Program-made: the position numbers and the translations under genes
Shown: piece by piece, positions 40,079 to 50,524 of the stretch
Numbering within the stretch: position 1 is the stretch's first letter
Layout: each line of letters starts with the position of its first letter
Assembly (NCBI GenBank): GCA_958296065.1
Contig: CATQHX010000013.1
Location: 1 to 64,000 of the forward strand
DNA from: Vicinamibacterales bacterium
Lineage (GTDB): Bacteria > Acidobacteriota > Vicinamibacteria > Vicinamibacterales > UBA8438
Direction of reading: 5' to 3'
Length of the DNA: 64,000 nucleotides
Notes under the pieces: model-generated
Databases searched by the model: none
The model's input: only the letters and a program-made list of their open reading frames with translations
What the model was told of the DNA's origin: nothing

Positions 40079-42433
40079 ATGACTGGCTGGACAACGACTC
40101 GGAAGCGGTCGCGCCGCGTGTTGACTGGAATCCTGGGAGTGGGGACCCTGATCGCTCTGTTGCCGGCAAGCGGGGTCGCGCAGTCCGAAACGAGCCAGTC
40201 TGCTCCATTCCAACTCGAGGAAGCGACCATCGAAGGGATTCACCGGGCCATCCGGGACGGTCAGGTCAGTTGTGAAGGGCTGGTGCGGGCCCACGTCGAT
40301 CGGGCCAGGGCCTACAACGGCGCCTGCACGCAACTGGTCACGCTCGACGGAGCGCCCGTTGCGCCGGCGAGCGGCCCGGTGCGCGCCGGCGCGGCGGTCC
40401 GCTTTCCCTCGTCCACCGTCCCGGTCTCGAGCATCCTGCCGGACTTCGACCGCTACACCGGCATGCCGCTGGACCTGGGGCGGATGGAGCCGACGGTCTC
40501 CGACCCGGCCGTGCAGGCGCAGTACGGCATGGTGGCCGGCGTGCAGAACGCGGGCCAGGTCAACGCGCTCAGCACGCTCAATCTGCGCGGCGAGCGCTCG
40601 GTGACCTGCAGCGGCGGTTGCGACGCGCATCCTTCGACCGGCGAGCTGCCGGCGGACTGCCCCGCGGTCTGCGAGGCGTTCCGGCAGCAGCCCGACGCGG
40701 TCGAGCGGGCCGTGGAGCTGGATGCGCAGTACGGCGTCGACCCCGATCTGGGCCGGCTGCCGATGTACTGCATCCCATTCGCCTTCAAGGACGTCTACGA
40801 CACGCGGGACATGCGCACCACGACGGCGGCGGACATCGACTTCGCCATGGACGCGCCCCCCGCCGACGCGACCATCGTCGAGCGGCTGCGGGAGAAGGGC
40901 GCCATCGTCTACGCCAAGGCCAACGCCACCGAGTTCAACGGCGGCATCGGGAATCCGGGCGGGCCGGCCACGTCGACCGCCCGGTACCTGGGATACGCGG
41001 AACGCAGCACGTGGGGCGGTCAGGCCTGCAACCCCTACGACACCGAGCGCTCGCCGCGCGGGTCGAGCTCCGGGTCCGGGGTCGCGGTGTCGGCGAACCT
41101 CGTCACCTGTGCCTTCTGCGAGCAGACGGGTGGATCGTGCAAGGGTCCGGCGTCGCGCAACGGCGTCGTCAGCCTGCTGACGACCAAGGGCTTGATCCCG
41201 TACGGTGGCGCCGTCGGATCGAACCCGCTGGTGGACCGGGCGGGCCTCAACTGCCGTACCGTCAAGGACGCGGCACTCGTTCTGGATGCTCTCCGCGATT
41301 CGGAGCATGGCTACTTCGATCCCCGCGACATCTACACGGCCGTGCCGGAGGCGCTGGTCTCCACCGAGCCCTACGCCGGCTTCGTCGTCGACGAGGTGCC
41401 CGAGGACGGGGGTGACGACCCGGGCGAGAGGCCGCTGGCCGGCGTGCGTGTCGGCATCGTCCGCGAGTACATGGTGAAGCACACGCAGAACGACGCGGCG
41501 ATCAGCGACCGGATCGACGACGAGATCAAGACCGTCCTACGGGACCGCCTCGGGGCGACTCTGGTCGAGTCGGTCGATCCGCTCCATCCCGGCGATCCCG
41601 CCGTGCCCGACATGGAGTACACGTTCCGGGATGCGTTGGCCGAGATCCTGCCGATCCACATGCCGGAGTACTTCTCGAAAACGACCGACGACGGTGAGCT
41701 GGAGTTCGCCGTCCCGGGCCACGACGTGACGTCGACGCGGTACCTGGTCCAGTTGGCGGAGGGCAATGCGCCGCTCTCGCCCCGGATCAATCTGCGCCGC
41801 GTCGTGCTCTCGCCCCCGTCGCGGAGCTTTGCCTTCCACATCGATCAGTACCTGGCGCGGCGCGGCGACGAGCGGGTCGCCGACATGGCGAGCCTGGATG
41901 CCAACACGAAGTACTACTCCGCCGCGGCCGAGGCGGGATCGGCGAACTGGGCCGTGCTCGACGACATTCGTGCGGAGGGGAACACCGAGCGGATGCAGAT
42001 GCGCGCGGTGCTGCAGCTCGTGCTGGCCAAGGTGATGCGCGAGAACCGTCTCGACGTGCTCGTGAATCCCGAGAACACGCTGCCGCACCAGAAGGTCGGC
42101 GGACCCAGCGAGCCGAGCGTCAACGGCCGCGGCGCCTCCGGGTCGACGCAGACGATCACGGCGCTCATCGGCGTGCCGGAGATCGTCGTGCCCGCCGGGT
42201 TCAACGACGTCGTCTACGAGCCCCGGTTCGTCCTGAACGCGGCCGGCGACCGCTACGACGCCGTCCCCGGCTACGAACGGTCGCTGCTGGACACGCCGCT
42301 GCCGATCAGCATGATGTTCTGGGCCGGTCCGGGCGAGGAGGCAGCGGTGCTGAAGGCGGCGTCCGCCTACGAGGCGGCCACCCGGCACCGGGTGCCGCCG
42401 CCCGATTTCGGCCCGCTGCCGAACGAGCCGTAG
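40079..42433 (+). CDS. Exported amidase-signature family protein
   Basis: The 784-residue protein starts with a signal peptide (VLTGILGVGTLIALLPASGV) and carries the amidase signature: FAFKDVYDTRDMRTTTA (catalytic Lys), RGSSSGSGVAVSANLVTCAF then CEQTGGSCKGPASRNGV (Ser-Ser/Ser of the triad) and GALIGVPEIVVPAGF-like C-terminal segments. It is longer than typical amidases (about 450-550) because of inserts near residues 100-230 and 430-560. It would hydrolyse amides or nitrogen compounds outside the cytoplasm. GGGAGG lies before the ATG. Single gene. Confidence 0.88.
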   Translation: MTGWTTTRKRSRRVLTGILGVGTLIALLPASGVAQSETSQSAPFQLEEATIEGIHRAIRDGQVSCEGLVRAHVDRARAYNGACTQLVTLDGAPVAPASGPVRAGAAVRFPSSTVPVSSILPDFDRYTGMPLDLGRMEPTVSDPAVQAQYGMVAGVQNAGQVNALSTLNLRGERSVTCSGGCDAHPSTGELPADCPAVCEAFRQQPDAVERAVELDAQYGVDPDLGRLPMYCIPFAFKDVYDTRDMRTTTAADIDFAMDAPPADATIVERLREKGAIVYAKANATEFNGGIGNPGGPATSTARYLGYAERSTWGGQACNPYDTERSPRGSSSGSGVAVSANLVTCAFCEQTGGSCKGPASRNGVVSLLTTKGLIPYGGAVGSNPLVDRAGLNCRTVKDAALVLDALRDSEHGYFDPRDIYTAVPEALVSTEPYAGFVVDEVPEDGGDDPGERPLAGVRVGIVREYMVKHTQNDAAISDRIDDEIKTVLRDRLGATLVESVDPLHPGDPAVPDMEYTFRDALAEILPIHMPEYFSKTTDDGELEFAVPGHDVTSTRYLVQLAEGNAPLSPRINLRRVVLSPPSRSFAFHIDQYLARRGDERVADMASLDANTKYYSAAAEAGSANWAVLDDIRAEGNTERMQMRAVLQLVLAKVMRENRLDVLVNPENTLPHQKVGGPSEPSVNGRGASGSTQTITALIGVPEIVVPAGFNDVVYEPRFVLNAAGDRYDAVPGYERSLLDTPLPISMMFWAGPGEEAAVLKAASAYEAATRHRVPPPDFGPLPNEP

Positions 42434-42474
42434 AACGGTGGCCGTAGAGCGGCGTACCCGGAGGTAGTGACGGT

Positions 42475-43658
42475 ATGAGTAACGTGAACATCAGACGTGC
42501 GGTCGAGAATATTAGAGCGAACACCACCGTCTATACACCGGTAGTTGAGATGGTCGTGAACGGTATTCAGGCTATAGACGAGTTGAGACCGACGAACGGA
42601 AGGGTATCAATTCGTGTTCTGCGGCATGCTCAGGCCAGGCTCGACGCGCGGTTGTCGGCAGTAGTAGGCTTCGAAATCGAAGACAATGGTGTCGGATTCA
42701 CAGATGGACACCGCGCATCTTTTGACACCCTTTATACAGATCGGAGGATTAGTGAGGGTGGAAAGGGCTTCGGACGGTTTACTTGCTTGAAGTACTTCGA
42801 AGACCTCTACGTTAAGAGCGTATACGACGACGGTACGGGATTCGGGTCGCGCAGATTTCGGATGGGTAAGGGGCAAGACATCATCGTCGATGAAGAATTG
42901 GGAGTCAGCGAAAAAGACGCCTCTGGTACCATTGTAAGCCTCACCGGCCTCAAGAAGAACCAGGCCTTTGAAAGTAAGCTCGTGACAATCGCCAAGAGTC
43001 TTGTGGAACGCTTACTCCCTTACTTCATCGCGGAAGGCTACGCATGCCCGAGGGTTTTGCTTTCCGAGAGCGACGGGAGTGACAAGGATATACTGAGCAC
43101 GGCAGATCTGAGTGGGATGGCGTACAAGCCGACGAAGGAAGAGATAGAAGCGCATTTGCAGAGGGAGAAGTTTTCTCGGGAGTGTGCGACCAAGAAGGAC
43201 GTAAGTAACATCTTGTCCGAGACGAGCTTGGAAGCTATGAAGGATGACGTGGTTGAGATTGTCAAGAAAATATCTGGCACCAGCAAGAATGACTTGATTC
43301 ACTATATCGCGCAGAGGCGGGCGATTCTTGCCTAGTTCAGTAAGAGTCTTGAGGTTGACGAGGCCGGGCGCTATACGTCTGAAGGTGTCGTCCACGACAT
43401 CATATTTCCGCGTAGGGGAGATACGGAAAAGACGGCCTTTCGAGAGCATAATCTCTGGCTTGTGGATGAGCGACTGAACTTTACTAGCTACGTGTGTTCG
43501 GACGTTCCGCTCGGCGGCGGGAATGCAGAGCGCCCAGATCTGTTGGTGTACAGTCGGCGCGTTCTTTTCCGGGGAGCCACTGCGAGACGACTTCGTAAAC
43601 CCGTCTAAGGGATGCAGAGATGCGAAACCGGAAGTTCTTTGCAGAGCTCGGCATCTAG
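42475..43658 (+). pseudogene. GHKL (Hsp90-like) ATPase, broken gene of foreign composition
   Basis: The first 286 codons are an ATP-binding domain: N-box VEMVVNGIQAIDE, DNGVGFTDG and GGKGFGRFTC. A TAG at 43333 then interrupts one continuous frame that goes on for 90 more codons (LEVDEAGRYTSEGVVHDIIF, HNLWLVDERLNFTSYVCSDV, ERPDLLVYSRRVLFRG). After an indel the sense shifts to RDDFVNPSK, and MRNRKFFAELGI closes it at 43658, so an internal part is deleted as well. The family is a stand-alone ATPase of about 650 residues often found in accessory or defence regions (from memory). Base composition is visibly lower in GC than neighbours. Confidence 0.82.
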
Positions 43659-43805
43659 ATGCGGGATGCTTGGGAAGAGGTTTTATCGTTAGGATTCTCA
43701 GCATACCGCACGAGTTCGGGCGACCAGTCAAGGCGAAAAGCCGGCCGTTTGGAGACAGGGTTCGGGCTCATTGGGGCTGACGACCCTGCAGGAGATTCCT
43801 TCTGA
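43659..43805 (+). other. Short open frame after the broken ATPase, uncertain
   Basis: Forty-eight codons start MRDAWEEVLSLGFSAYRTSS immediately after the ATPase stop and end GADDPAGDSF. The first 25 residues look protein-like and share the lower GC of the ATPase. The rest crosses into the native sequence before the DUF5916 gene. It may be the 5' tip of a second foreign gene cut at the junction. Confidence 0.3.
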
Positions 43806-43815
43806 AGGACAAGTA

Positions 43816-46152
43816 GTGGACGGACGGATAATCCGGTTTGTGGCGTTGGCCGTATGGAATCTGACGATCATCCCAGGCGCGCAGGCGGCGCAGCAGCAGC
43901 CGCAACCCCAGGCGGCGGTTGCCGCGGCGCCGGCCGTGAAGCCGACCAACGCGCCGCGGCGCCCGGTCGCGCACGCCCGGCGGGTCGAACAAGGACCGGA
44001 GATCGACGGCGACGTGCTGGGCGAGGCGGTCTGGGCGGCCGCAAGCCCACAGACCGGGTTCCGCCAGAACACCCCCGACGAGGGCGAGCCGGCGTCGGAG
44101 CGGACGGAGGTGCGGATCGTCTACACCGACGACGCGATCTACTTCGGCGTGGTCTGTTTCGTCGGCGACCCGGCCACGATCATCGTCTCGGACGCGCGGC
44201 GCGACTCGTCGCTGGTCGAGACCGACAGCTTCCAGATCGTGCTCGACACGTACCGCGATCTGCAGAACGGATTCGTGTTCGGGACCAACCCGGCGGGGCT
44301 CGAATACGACGGGCAGCTCACCAACGAAGGGGAGGGTAGCGGCGGCATCGGCGGCGGGCTCGTGGTTCGGTCCGGGAGCCAGCAGCAGCGCGGCTCGGGC
44401 GGCGGCTTCAACCTGAACTGGGACGGCGTCTGGCAGGTGGCGACCGAGGTCACCGACGTCGGCTGGACCGCCGAGTTCGCCATCCCGTTCCGCACGCTGC
44501 GCTACGCGTCGGGTGCCGCGCAGACGTGGGGCATCAACCTCCAGCGCAACATCCGGCACCGGAACGAGCAGTCGTACTGGGCGCCGCTGCCGCGCCAGTT
44601 CAACCTGAACCGGCTATCGCTGGCGGGCGAGTTGCGCGGTCTGGAGGTCCCGCCGCCGCGGAATCTCCAGTTGAACCCGTACGTGCTCGGGAAGGCGCTG
44701 CGGCGCGACGCCGACACCCGCGCCACGGCGCTCGGAGACGTGGGGGCGGACCTGAAGTACAGCGTGACTCCGAGTCTCACCCTCGATCTGACGTACAACA
44801 CCGACTTCGCGCAGGTGGAGGTGGACGACCAGCAGATCAACCTCGACCGCTTCAACCTGTTCTTCCCCGAGAAGCGGCCGTTCTTCCTGGAGAACGCCGG
44901 GCTGTTCTCGGTGGGGCAGCCGGGGGAGCTCGAGCTGTTCTTCAGCCGGCGGATCGGGATCGGCGACGACGGGGTGCCGATTCCGATCCGGGGCGGCGGC
45001 CGACTGAGCGGGCAGGTCGGGGCCAACACCCACATCGGCGTGCTGAACATGGAGACTGCGCCGGTGGACCCGCGGGGCAGGGAGACGGGGTCGGCCGACG
45101 CGAGGGGGACGCCAGCGAACAACTACACGGTGGCCCGCGTCCGCCAGGACCTGCCGAACCGCTCCAACGTGGGCGCGATAGTGGTCAATCGCGCCGCCAC
45201 CGGCGCGCTCGCCGGTCCCGACGACGTCAACCGGAGCTACGCCGTCGACGGGCGCTGGGGCATCGGGGAGACGGTGACGCTGTCGGGATTCGCGGCCGGG
45301 ACCGAGACGCCCGGCGACACGGCGGGCGCCCACGCGTACAACTTCGCGGCCAGCTACGAATCCGAACGCTATCGCTACGGCGGCGGATTCACCGAGGTCG
45401 GGCCCGGTTTCAACCCCGAGGCGGGCTTCTATGCGCGGCGCGCCTACCGCCGCGTCGACGGCGCCTTTCGCACGGCGTTCCGTCCCGACAACGGCATCGG
45501 GTTCCACGAATGGACGCCGCACGCCGCCATCTTCCTCATCCGCGACTTCGACACCGGCCAAGTGGAGTCCGACTGGATTCACCTGGACAACACGATGGAG
45601 TGGCGCAACGGGTTCTGGGCGAGCACGGCGCTGAACCTGACCACCGAAGGGGTCTTCGAGCCGTTCGAGATCTTTCCCGGGGTCGTCGTTCCGGCCGAGC
45701 GCTACGACCACGCCGAGGCACAGTTGCGGTTCCGGACCGACCAGGGCGCGCCCCTCAGCCTGGAGTTCTTCGCGGTGTTCGGCGGGTTGTTCGGCGGCCG
45801 GCGGTCGACGGTGGGCCCGCGGCTGAGCCTGCGCCTCGGCGAGCGGTTCAACACGCAGGTCTCCTGGGACCGCAACGACCTCGATCTGCCCGGCGGCGCG
45901 TTCGTGACCAACCTGTCGCGGCTGCGGCTCAACTACTCGTTCACGCCCCGGGTGTTCGTCCAGGCGCTGGTGCAGTACAACGACCGCGCGCGGCTCTGGT
46001 CCTCCAACATCCGCTTCGGCATGCTGTCGGACGCCAACAGGGGGTTCTTCATCGTCTTCGACGACATCGAGGGCTTCGATCGATACCGCCCGCCGGGCGC
46101 CGGGCGCAGCCTGACGGTGAAGTACAGCCACCTGTTCGATCTGCTGAATTGA
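43816..46152 (+). CDS. DUF5916 domain protein with an N-terminal CBM9-like domain, exported
   Basis: The 778-residue protein starts at GTG with a weak signal (IIRFVALAVWNLTIIPGAQA). It continues into a carbohydrate-binding family 9-like domain (GPEIDGDVLGEAVWAAA, YTDDAIYFGVVCFVGDPATI, DSFQIVLDTYRDLQNGFVFG). After residue about 250 comes the DUF5916 barrel (LDLTYNTDFAQVEVDDQQIN, FFPEKRPFFLENAGLF). Its strands run to an ending LTVKYSHLFDLLN. DUF5916 proteins are predicted outer-membrane barrels of unknown role. The start lies next to the foreign ATPase junction, so an original upstream start may have been lost. Confidence 0.88.
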   Translation: MDGRIIRFVALAVWNLTIIPGAQAAQQQPQPQAAVAAAPAVKPTNAPRRPVAHARRVEQGPEIDGDVLGEAVWAAASPQTGFRQNTPDEGEPASERTEVRIVYTDDAIYFGVVCFVGDPATIIVSDARRDSSLVETDSFQIVLDTYRDLQNGFVFGTNPAGLEYDGQLTNEGEGSGGIGGGLVVRSGSQQQRGSGGGFNLNWDGVWQVATEVTDVGWTAEFAIPFRTLRYASGAAQTWGINLQRNIRHRNEQSYWAPLPRQFNLNRLSLAGELRGLEVPPPRNLQLNPYVLGKALRRDADTRATALGDVGADLKYSVTPSLTLDLTYNTDFAQVEVDDQQINLDRFNLFFPEKRPFFLENAGLFSVGQPGELELFFSRRIGIGDDGVPIPIRGGGRLSGQVGANTHIGVLNMETAPVDPRGRETGSADARGTPANNYTVARVRQDLPNRSNVGAIVVNRAATGALAGPDDVNRSYAVDGRWGIGETVTLSGFAAGTETPGDTAGAHAYNFAASYESERYRYGGGFTEVGPGFNPEAGFYARRAYRRVDGAFRTAFRPDNGIGFHEWTPHAAIFLIRDFDTGQVESDWIHLDNTMEWRNGFWASTALNLTTEGVFEPFEIFPGVVVPAERYDHAEAQLRFRTDQGAPLSLEFFAVFGGLFGGRRSTVGPRLSLRLGERFNTQVSWDRNDLDLPGGAFVTNLSRLRLNYSFTPRVFVQALVQYNDRARLWSSNIRFGMLSDANRGFFIVFDDIEGFDRYRPPGAGRSLTVKYSHLFDLLN

Positions 46153-46228
46153 GTCGGCGCGGTGGGACGGAGCCTGCGCGGTGATCGGATTGGCCGGCCG
46201 CGTTTCCCTGTTGTGTCGTCTGACAGAA

Positions 46229-46522
46229 TCAGGTGCTCAACTCCTCCTGGACAATCGCCGGCCGCTTCTCAATCAGCGCGAGCAGCACGCGCGCGGGACC
46301 CTCCGGGCGCCGGCGGCCCTGCTCCCAGTTCTTGAGCGTGCCCAGAGGAATGCCGATGCTCCGAGCGAAGGCCGGCTGCGACAGTCCCGTCTTGCTTCGG
46401 ATCGCTACGACATCGGGATAGGGCACCTCGACTTCGTGCACGGCGAAACCGGACCGATCGCCGCTCAGATAGGAGCGCGCATCGTCGAGTCCGCCCATGA
46501 TCTTATCGAGTGCATTGGTCAT
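46229..46522 (-). CDS. HigA-type XRE antitoxin
   Basis: The 97-residue protein has a helix-turn-helix at residues about 43-95 (VVAIRSKTGLSQPAFARSIG, IPLGTLKNWEQGRRRPEGPA), the type found in HigA/YgjM-like antitoxins encoded after their toxins. Its start overlaps the toxin stop as ATGA. It remains intact although the toxin is internally deleted. It would bind DNA at its own promoter. Confidence 0.88.
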   Translation of the reverse strand: MTNALDKIMGGLDDARSYLSGDRSGFAVHEVEVPYPDVVAIRSKTGLSQPAFARSIGIPLGTLKNWEQGRRRPEGPARVLLALIEKRPAIVQEELST

Positions 46523-46767
46523 GTATCTCTCCTGTAGTCCGCAGCCAGCTTTTTCGCAGCACCTATCAACGCCGCCCGTTCCCCGGCAGTGAGACTCGCC
46601 TTCTCGTTCTTGGCGAAGACGGTGAGCAGGAACAAGGGCGCGTCCTCTCCGACCTCCGGATTCTCGGCCACCATATCGACGACTCTCTCGCGAAGGGTGT
46701 CAGACAACACCCCGCGGGCCGCCGAGAGATAGGCCGGTGTCTCCACGACGGTTCGCAGGCGAGCCAC
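46519..46767 (-). pseudogene. RelE/HigB-type toxin with an in-frame internal deletion
   Basis: From GTG 46767 the frame gives the N-terminal third of a YafQ/HigB-like toxin (RTVVETPAYLSAARGVLSDT, ERVVDMVAENPEVGE). It passes directly to the C-terminal third (DAPLFLLTVFAKNEKASLTA, then ERAALIGAAKKLAADYRR). The central 30-35 residues, which carry the (G)TGG.RK.R and (G)K(R/S)GG.RVIYY blocks, are missing without loss of frame. Total length is 82 residues against 110-115 expected, so ribonuclease function should be lost. The exact start is uncertain. Confidence 0.75.
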
Positions 46768-46870
46768 GTCAGCAATAGGATAGGCGCCACTGGCGCCGGC
46801 AGTCAATGGCGTCCTCGGTGGACCGGCTCGTAGCGCGCCACGCAAGAGCATCCCAGGCCGACCCGGCTCG

Positions 46871-46979
46871 CTGCTCGCCGACCCGCCGCCGGGCGACTGG
46901 CTGAGCTGGCGCCGCACGCGCAACGGCCAGGGCTACAGCTCGCTCGATCAGGTGACGTGCGACAACGCCACTCGGCGCG
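46871..46979 (+). pseudogene. Fragment duplicated from a PQQ dehydrogenase gene
   Basis: The reading [20 protein letters not shown] and YSSLDQVTCDNA matches residues about 185-215 of the PQQ dehydrogenase encoded 2 kb downstream ([20 protein letters not shown]). DNA identity is high from about 46871 to 46979 against 48931-49029. Nothing on either side continues the enzyme. It is a relic of a second copy or a local duplication. Confidence 0.8.
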
Positions 46980-47022
46980 GTCCGACAGGAAATGGTGGTG
47001 ATTGCACGTCGACCGGGGTACG

Positions 47023-48303
47023 ATGCGTGCGAACAAGATGCACTGGATACACGCTCCCAAGACGCTCGTCGTGGCGGTTTTGGCGTTCGTCGTCCTCGCG
47101 ACCCCGGCGGTCGTGCTGGCCGATGGCCGCGTGGCGCTGGTGGTGGGCAATAGCACCTACGCGCACATCGGGCGGCTGCCGAACCCGGACAACGATGCGG
47201 CCGACATGTCGGCCGCGCTACGGCGGCTCGGGTTCGAGGTGACGACCGAGTTCAACGCCGATCGGGTGGAGATGACCGCGGCGTTGCGCGCATTCACGCG
47301 CCGGAGCGCGGGGGCGGACATCTCGCTGGTGTTCTACGCCGGCCACGGCATCGAGATGGACGGCGTCAACTACCTGGTTCCGGTGGACGCGCGCCTGGAA
47401 CGCGACGTCGACGTGCGCTACGAGACGGTGACCTTGGACGACCTGCTGGTATCGACCGTCGGTGCGTCGTTGCGGCTGGTGATCCTGGATGCGTGCCGGA
47501 ACAATTCTCTGGCGCGGTCCATGCAGCGGACGGCGGCGAGCCGCAGCGTGAGCGGCGGGAGCTTCGGGAACCTGAACGAGGACCTGCTGGGCGACGAGAC
47601 GCTGGTGGCGTACGCGGCGGCCGCGGGCACGACCGCGGCGGACGGGAGGGGCCGGAACAGCCCGTACACGGCGGCGCTGCTGTCGCATCTGGAGACGCCG
47701 TTGGAGATCCTGACGCTGTTCCGCCGGGTGCGGGCGCAGGTGCTGTCGTCGACCAACGGCGCGCAGCGACCTCACGAGTATCAGTCGCTGGTGGGGGAGC
47801 ACTACCTGACCAGGACGTTGGGCACGGGCACGTCGGTCACGGTGAGCGCTGCCGCTGCAATCGACCCGGCGGCGGCCGACCCGCCGCGCGCCGACGCGCC
47901 AGGGATGGACGTTGCCGAGCTGCACATTGTCGCGCTGCGGGAGTTGGCCGAGAGGGGAGACGCCGAGGCTCGGACCGAGTTCGGCGAGAGGTACGAACAC
48001 GGTCGCGGCGTCGGGCGCGACTACGGTGTCGCCGTGTCGTGGTTCCGCAGAGCGGCCGAACAGGAACACGCCCCGGCGCAGGCGGCACTCGGCTACATGT
48101 ATTCCGCCGGTCGCGGCGTGGGCCAGGACGACGCGGTTGCCGTGTCGTGGTACCGGCGAGCGGCTGAACAGGGAAACATCCGTGCGCTGTACGAGACCGG
48201 TCGAGGCATGGCGCGGGATGAGGATGCCGCGGTCGGGTGGTATCGCCGTGCAGCCGACCAGGGTCACGCGTGGGCGCAGGAGCAACTCGATCGTCTTCGG
48301 TGA
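47023..48303 (+). CDS. Exported caspase-family protease with Sel1 repeats
   Basis: The 426-residue protein has a signal peptide ([19 protein letters not shown]) and a C14 caspase-like p20 domain: [37 protein letters not shown], catalytic His in [20 protein letters not shown] and Cys in [16 protein letters not shown]. Residues about 300-426 are three Sel1-like repeats ([32 protein letters not shown] and similar). Bacterial proteins of this layout are suspected stress or defence proteases. The GTG/TTG starts upstream are possible, but [11 protein letters not shown] fits best. It stands before the PQQ dehydrogenase with 76 bases between. Confidence 0.9.
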   Translation: MRANKMHWIHAPKTLVVAVLAFVVLATPAVVLADGRVALVVGNSTYAHIGRLPNPDNDAADMSAALRRLGFEVTTEFNADRVEMTAALRAFTRRSAGADISLVFYAGHGIEMDGVNYLVPVDARLERDVDVRYETVTLDDLLVSTVGASLRLVILDACRNNSLARSMQRTAASRSVSGGSFGNLNEDLLGDETLVAYAAAAGTTAADGRGRNSPYTAALLSHLETPLEILTLFRRVRAQVLSSTNGAQRPHEYQSLVGEHYLTRTLGTGTSVTVSAAAAIDPAAADPPRADAPGMDVAELHIVALRELAERGDAEARTEFGERYEHGRGVGRDYGVAVSWFRRAAEQEHAPAQAALGYMYSAGRGVGQDDAVAVSWYRRAAEQGNIRALYETGRGMARDEDAAVGWYRRAADQGHAWAQEQLDRLR

Positions 48304-48379
48304 ACGGATCTCGATACTCGGTGCCAGCCCATCGACAGCGATGATGCAACGCTGTGGCTGGCTCAAGAAGGAGTGGATC

Positions 48380-50524
48380 ATGTCGAACGGAACTCGCGCC
48401 GGTGCGGCGGCGGCAGCCCGTGTGGCGGCGGCCGGACTGCTCGTGGCGGGCTTGGCTGTCGCACCGGGCGTGGCGACGGCGCAGGCCCCGGTGGGCGACG
48501 GGGCCTTCACCATCGACCAAGCGGCCGACGGCTGGTCGGTCTACGGCGTGCAATGCGGCCAGTGTCACGGGCCGAACCTGGAGGGCATGATCCACGCGCC
48601 GCCGCTGTCGGGCGTGGACTTCCTGAACAGTTGGCTGGGGCAGACCACCGACGACATGTTCGCCTACCTGCGCGACGAGATGCCGCCGGGGCAGGCCGGC
48701 GTGATCAGCGATCAGGCCTACATCGACTTGGTTGCGTACCTGCTGGAGGCGAACGGCGCCGTGCCCGGCGACCGGACCCTGACGGCGGATGCGGGCGTGC
48801 CGATCGGCGATGCGGCGGACATGGAGGAGGCGCGTCGCGCTGCCGGGGCGGGCGAGCGGCCGCGGCGGCGCTCGACGCGATTCGTCAACCAGGTCGTGCC
48901 GCACGAGCTGAGCCCGGTGACCGACGAGATGCTCGCCGATCCGCCGCCGGGCGACTGGCTGAGCTGGCGCCGGACGCGCAACAGCCACGGCTACAGCACG
49001 CTTGAGCAGGTGACCCGCGGCAACGTCGCCGACCTGAAGCTGGAATGGTCCATCTCGGTGCGGCCGGGCAACCACCAGACCACCCCACTGGTGCATGACG
49101 GCATCATGTTCCTGGCGCATCCGGGGAACGTCGTCCAGGCGCTCGACGCGGCGACCGGCGACGTGCTCTGGGTGTACCGCCACCGGCTGCCGGAGGATGC
49201 GCGCGCCGGCGCCACCCGCACGCTGGCGCTCTACGGCGACAAGCTGTTCCTGGCCACCGCCGACGCCAACCTCGTGGCCCTCGACGCGCGGACCGGCGAG
49301 GAGGTGTGGAAGACGGTCAAGACCGACTACACGCAGGGCTTCCGCCAGAACGCCGGCCCGGTCATCGCCAACGGGGTCGTCATCACCGGCACCAACGGCT
49401 GCGACCGCTACACGGAGCAGAGCTGCTTCATCACCGGCCACGATCCCGACACCGGCGAAGAGCTGTGGCGTACCTCCACGATCGCGTTGCCGGGCGATCC
49501 GAACGACGCGTCGTGGGGCGACACGCCCCCGTATCTGCGCGCGGGCGGCGACGCCTGGATCCCCGGGAGCTACGACCCGGAGCTCGGCCTCTTCTTCATC
49601 GGCACCGCGCAAGCGAAGCCGTGGGTCGCCTCCAGCCGCGGCATGACGACGCGGCAGGACGCGCTCTACACCAACTCGACCCTGGCGCTCGACCCGAGCA
49701 CCGGACAGGTGCACTGGTACTTCCAGCACGCGCCGGGCGAGACGCTCGACCTCGACATCGTCTACGAGCGGGTGCTTGTGGACGTCGACGACGAGAAGTG
49801 GCTGTTCACCATCGGCAAGGACGGCATCCTCTGGAAGCTCGACCGGCGCACCGGCGCGTTCGTCGACCTGTTGGAGACGGTGCATCAGGACATCTTCGGG
49901 TCGATCGACAAGACCACCGGCGAGCTGACCTACCGGGAAGATCTGCAGAACATCGCCATCGGCGAGCGCGTGTTCGCCTGTCCCAGCCTGCTGGGCGGCC
50001 ACAACTGGCAGGCGTCGGCGTACCATCCGGGCGCCGGCGCGCTCGTCATCCCGCTGCACCAGGCGTGCATGCACCTGACCGGCCGCGCGGTGGAGTACAT
50101 CGAGGGGGGCGGCGGGACGGCCGGCCGCTACGAGCTGCTCGACATGCCGGGCAGCAACGGCAACGTCGGGAAGCTGGCCGCTTACGACGTGCGGACGATG
50201 GAGGAGCTCTGGAGCCACGAGCAGCGCGCCGCCTTCCTGACGTCGACGCTGACGACGGCCGGCGGCCTCGTCTTCGCGGGCGACGGCGACCGCTACTACC
50301 GGGCGTTCGACGTCGAGACGGGGGAGATCCTCTGGGAGACGCGCCTCATGGCCGCGGCGCACGGCTATCCGATCACCTACGAAGCGGGCGGCCGGCAGTT
50401 CCTCGCCGTTCCGGCCTCGCTGGGCGGCGCGTTCCGGACGCTGACCGCGCAGCTCACTCCGGAGATCTACCAGCCGGAGGGAGGGAACGCGCTCTACGTC
50501 TTCGCGCTGCCAGAACGCGACTAG
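48380..50524 (+). CDS. PQQ-dependent dehydrogenase with an N-terminal cytochrome c domain, periplasmic
   Basis: The 714-residue protein has a signal peptide ([20 protein letters not shown], ending in TAQA), then a class I cytochrome c domain with CGQCH (Cys 59, Cys 62, His 63) and a Met ligand likely in [10 protein letters not shown]. From residue about 190 a PQQ-type eight-bladed propeller runs to the end ([71 protein letters not shown]). The order cytochrome-then-propeller is the reverse of quinohaemoprotein alcohol dehydrogenases and is frequent in acidobacteria. Substrate unknown. Confidence 0.92.
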   Translation: MSNGTRAGAAAAARVAAAGLLVAGLAVAPGVATAQAPVGDGAFTIDQAADGWSVYGVQCGQCHGPNLEGMIHAPPLSGVDFLNSWLGQTTDDMFAYLRDEMPPGQAGVISDQAYIDLVAYLLEANGAVPGDRTLTADAGVPIGDAADMEEARRAAGAGERPRRRSTRFVNQVVPHELSPVTDEMLADPPPGDWLSWRRTRNSHGYSTLEQVTRGNVADLKLEWSISVRPGNHQTTPLVHDGIMFLAHPGNVVQALDAATGDVLWVYRHRLPEDARAGATRTLALYGDKLFLATADANLVALDARTGEEVWKTVKTDYTQGFRQNAGPVIANGVVITGTNGCDRYTEQSCFITGHDPDTGEELWRTSTIALPGDPNDASWGDTPPYLRAGGDAWIPGSYDPELGLFFIGTAQAKPWVASSRGMTTRQDALYTNSTLALDPSTGQVHWYFQHAPGETLDLDIVYERVLVDVDDEKWLFTIGKDGILWKLDRRTGAFVDLLETVHQDIFGSIDKTTGELTYREDLQNIAIGERVFACPSLLGGHNWQASAYHPGAGALVIPLHQACMHLTGRAVEYIEGGGGTAGRYELLDMPGSNGNVGKLAAYDVRTMEELWSHEQRAAFLTSTLTTAGGLVFAGDGDRYYRAFDVETGEILWETRLMAAAHGYPITYEAGGRQFLAVPASLGGAFRTLTAQLTPEIYQPEGGNALYVFALPERD

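Noticed and set aside
39039-40208. Long minus-strand frame of 389 codons opposite the hypothetical gene and amidase start
   Set aside because: It crosses two plus-strand genes, lacks any motif and has shadow-like composition.
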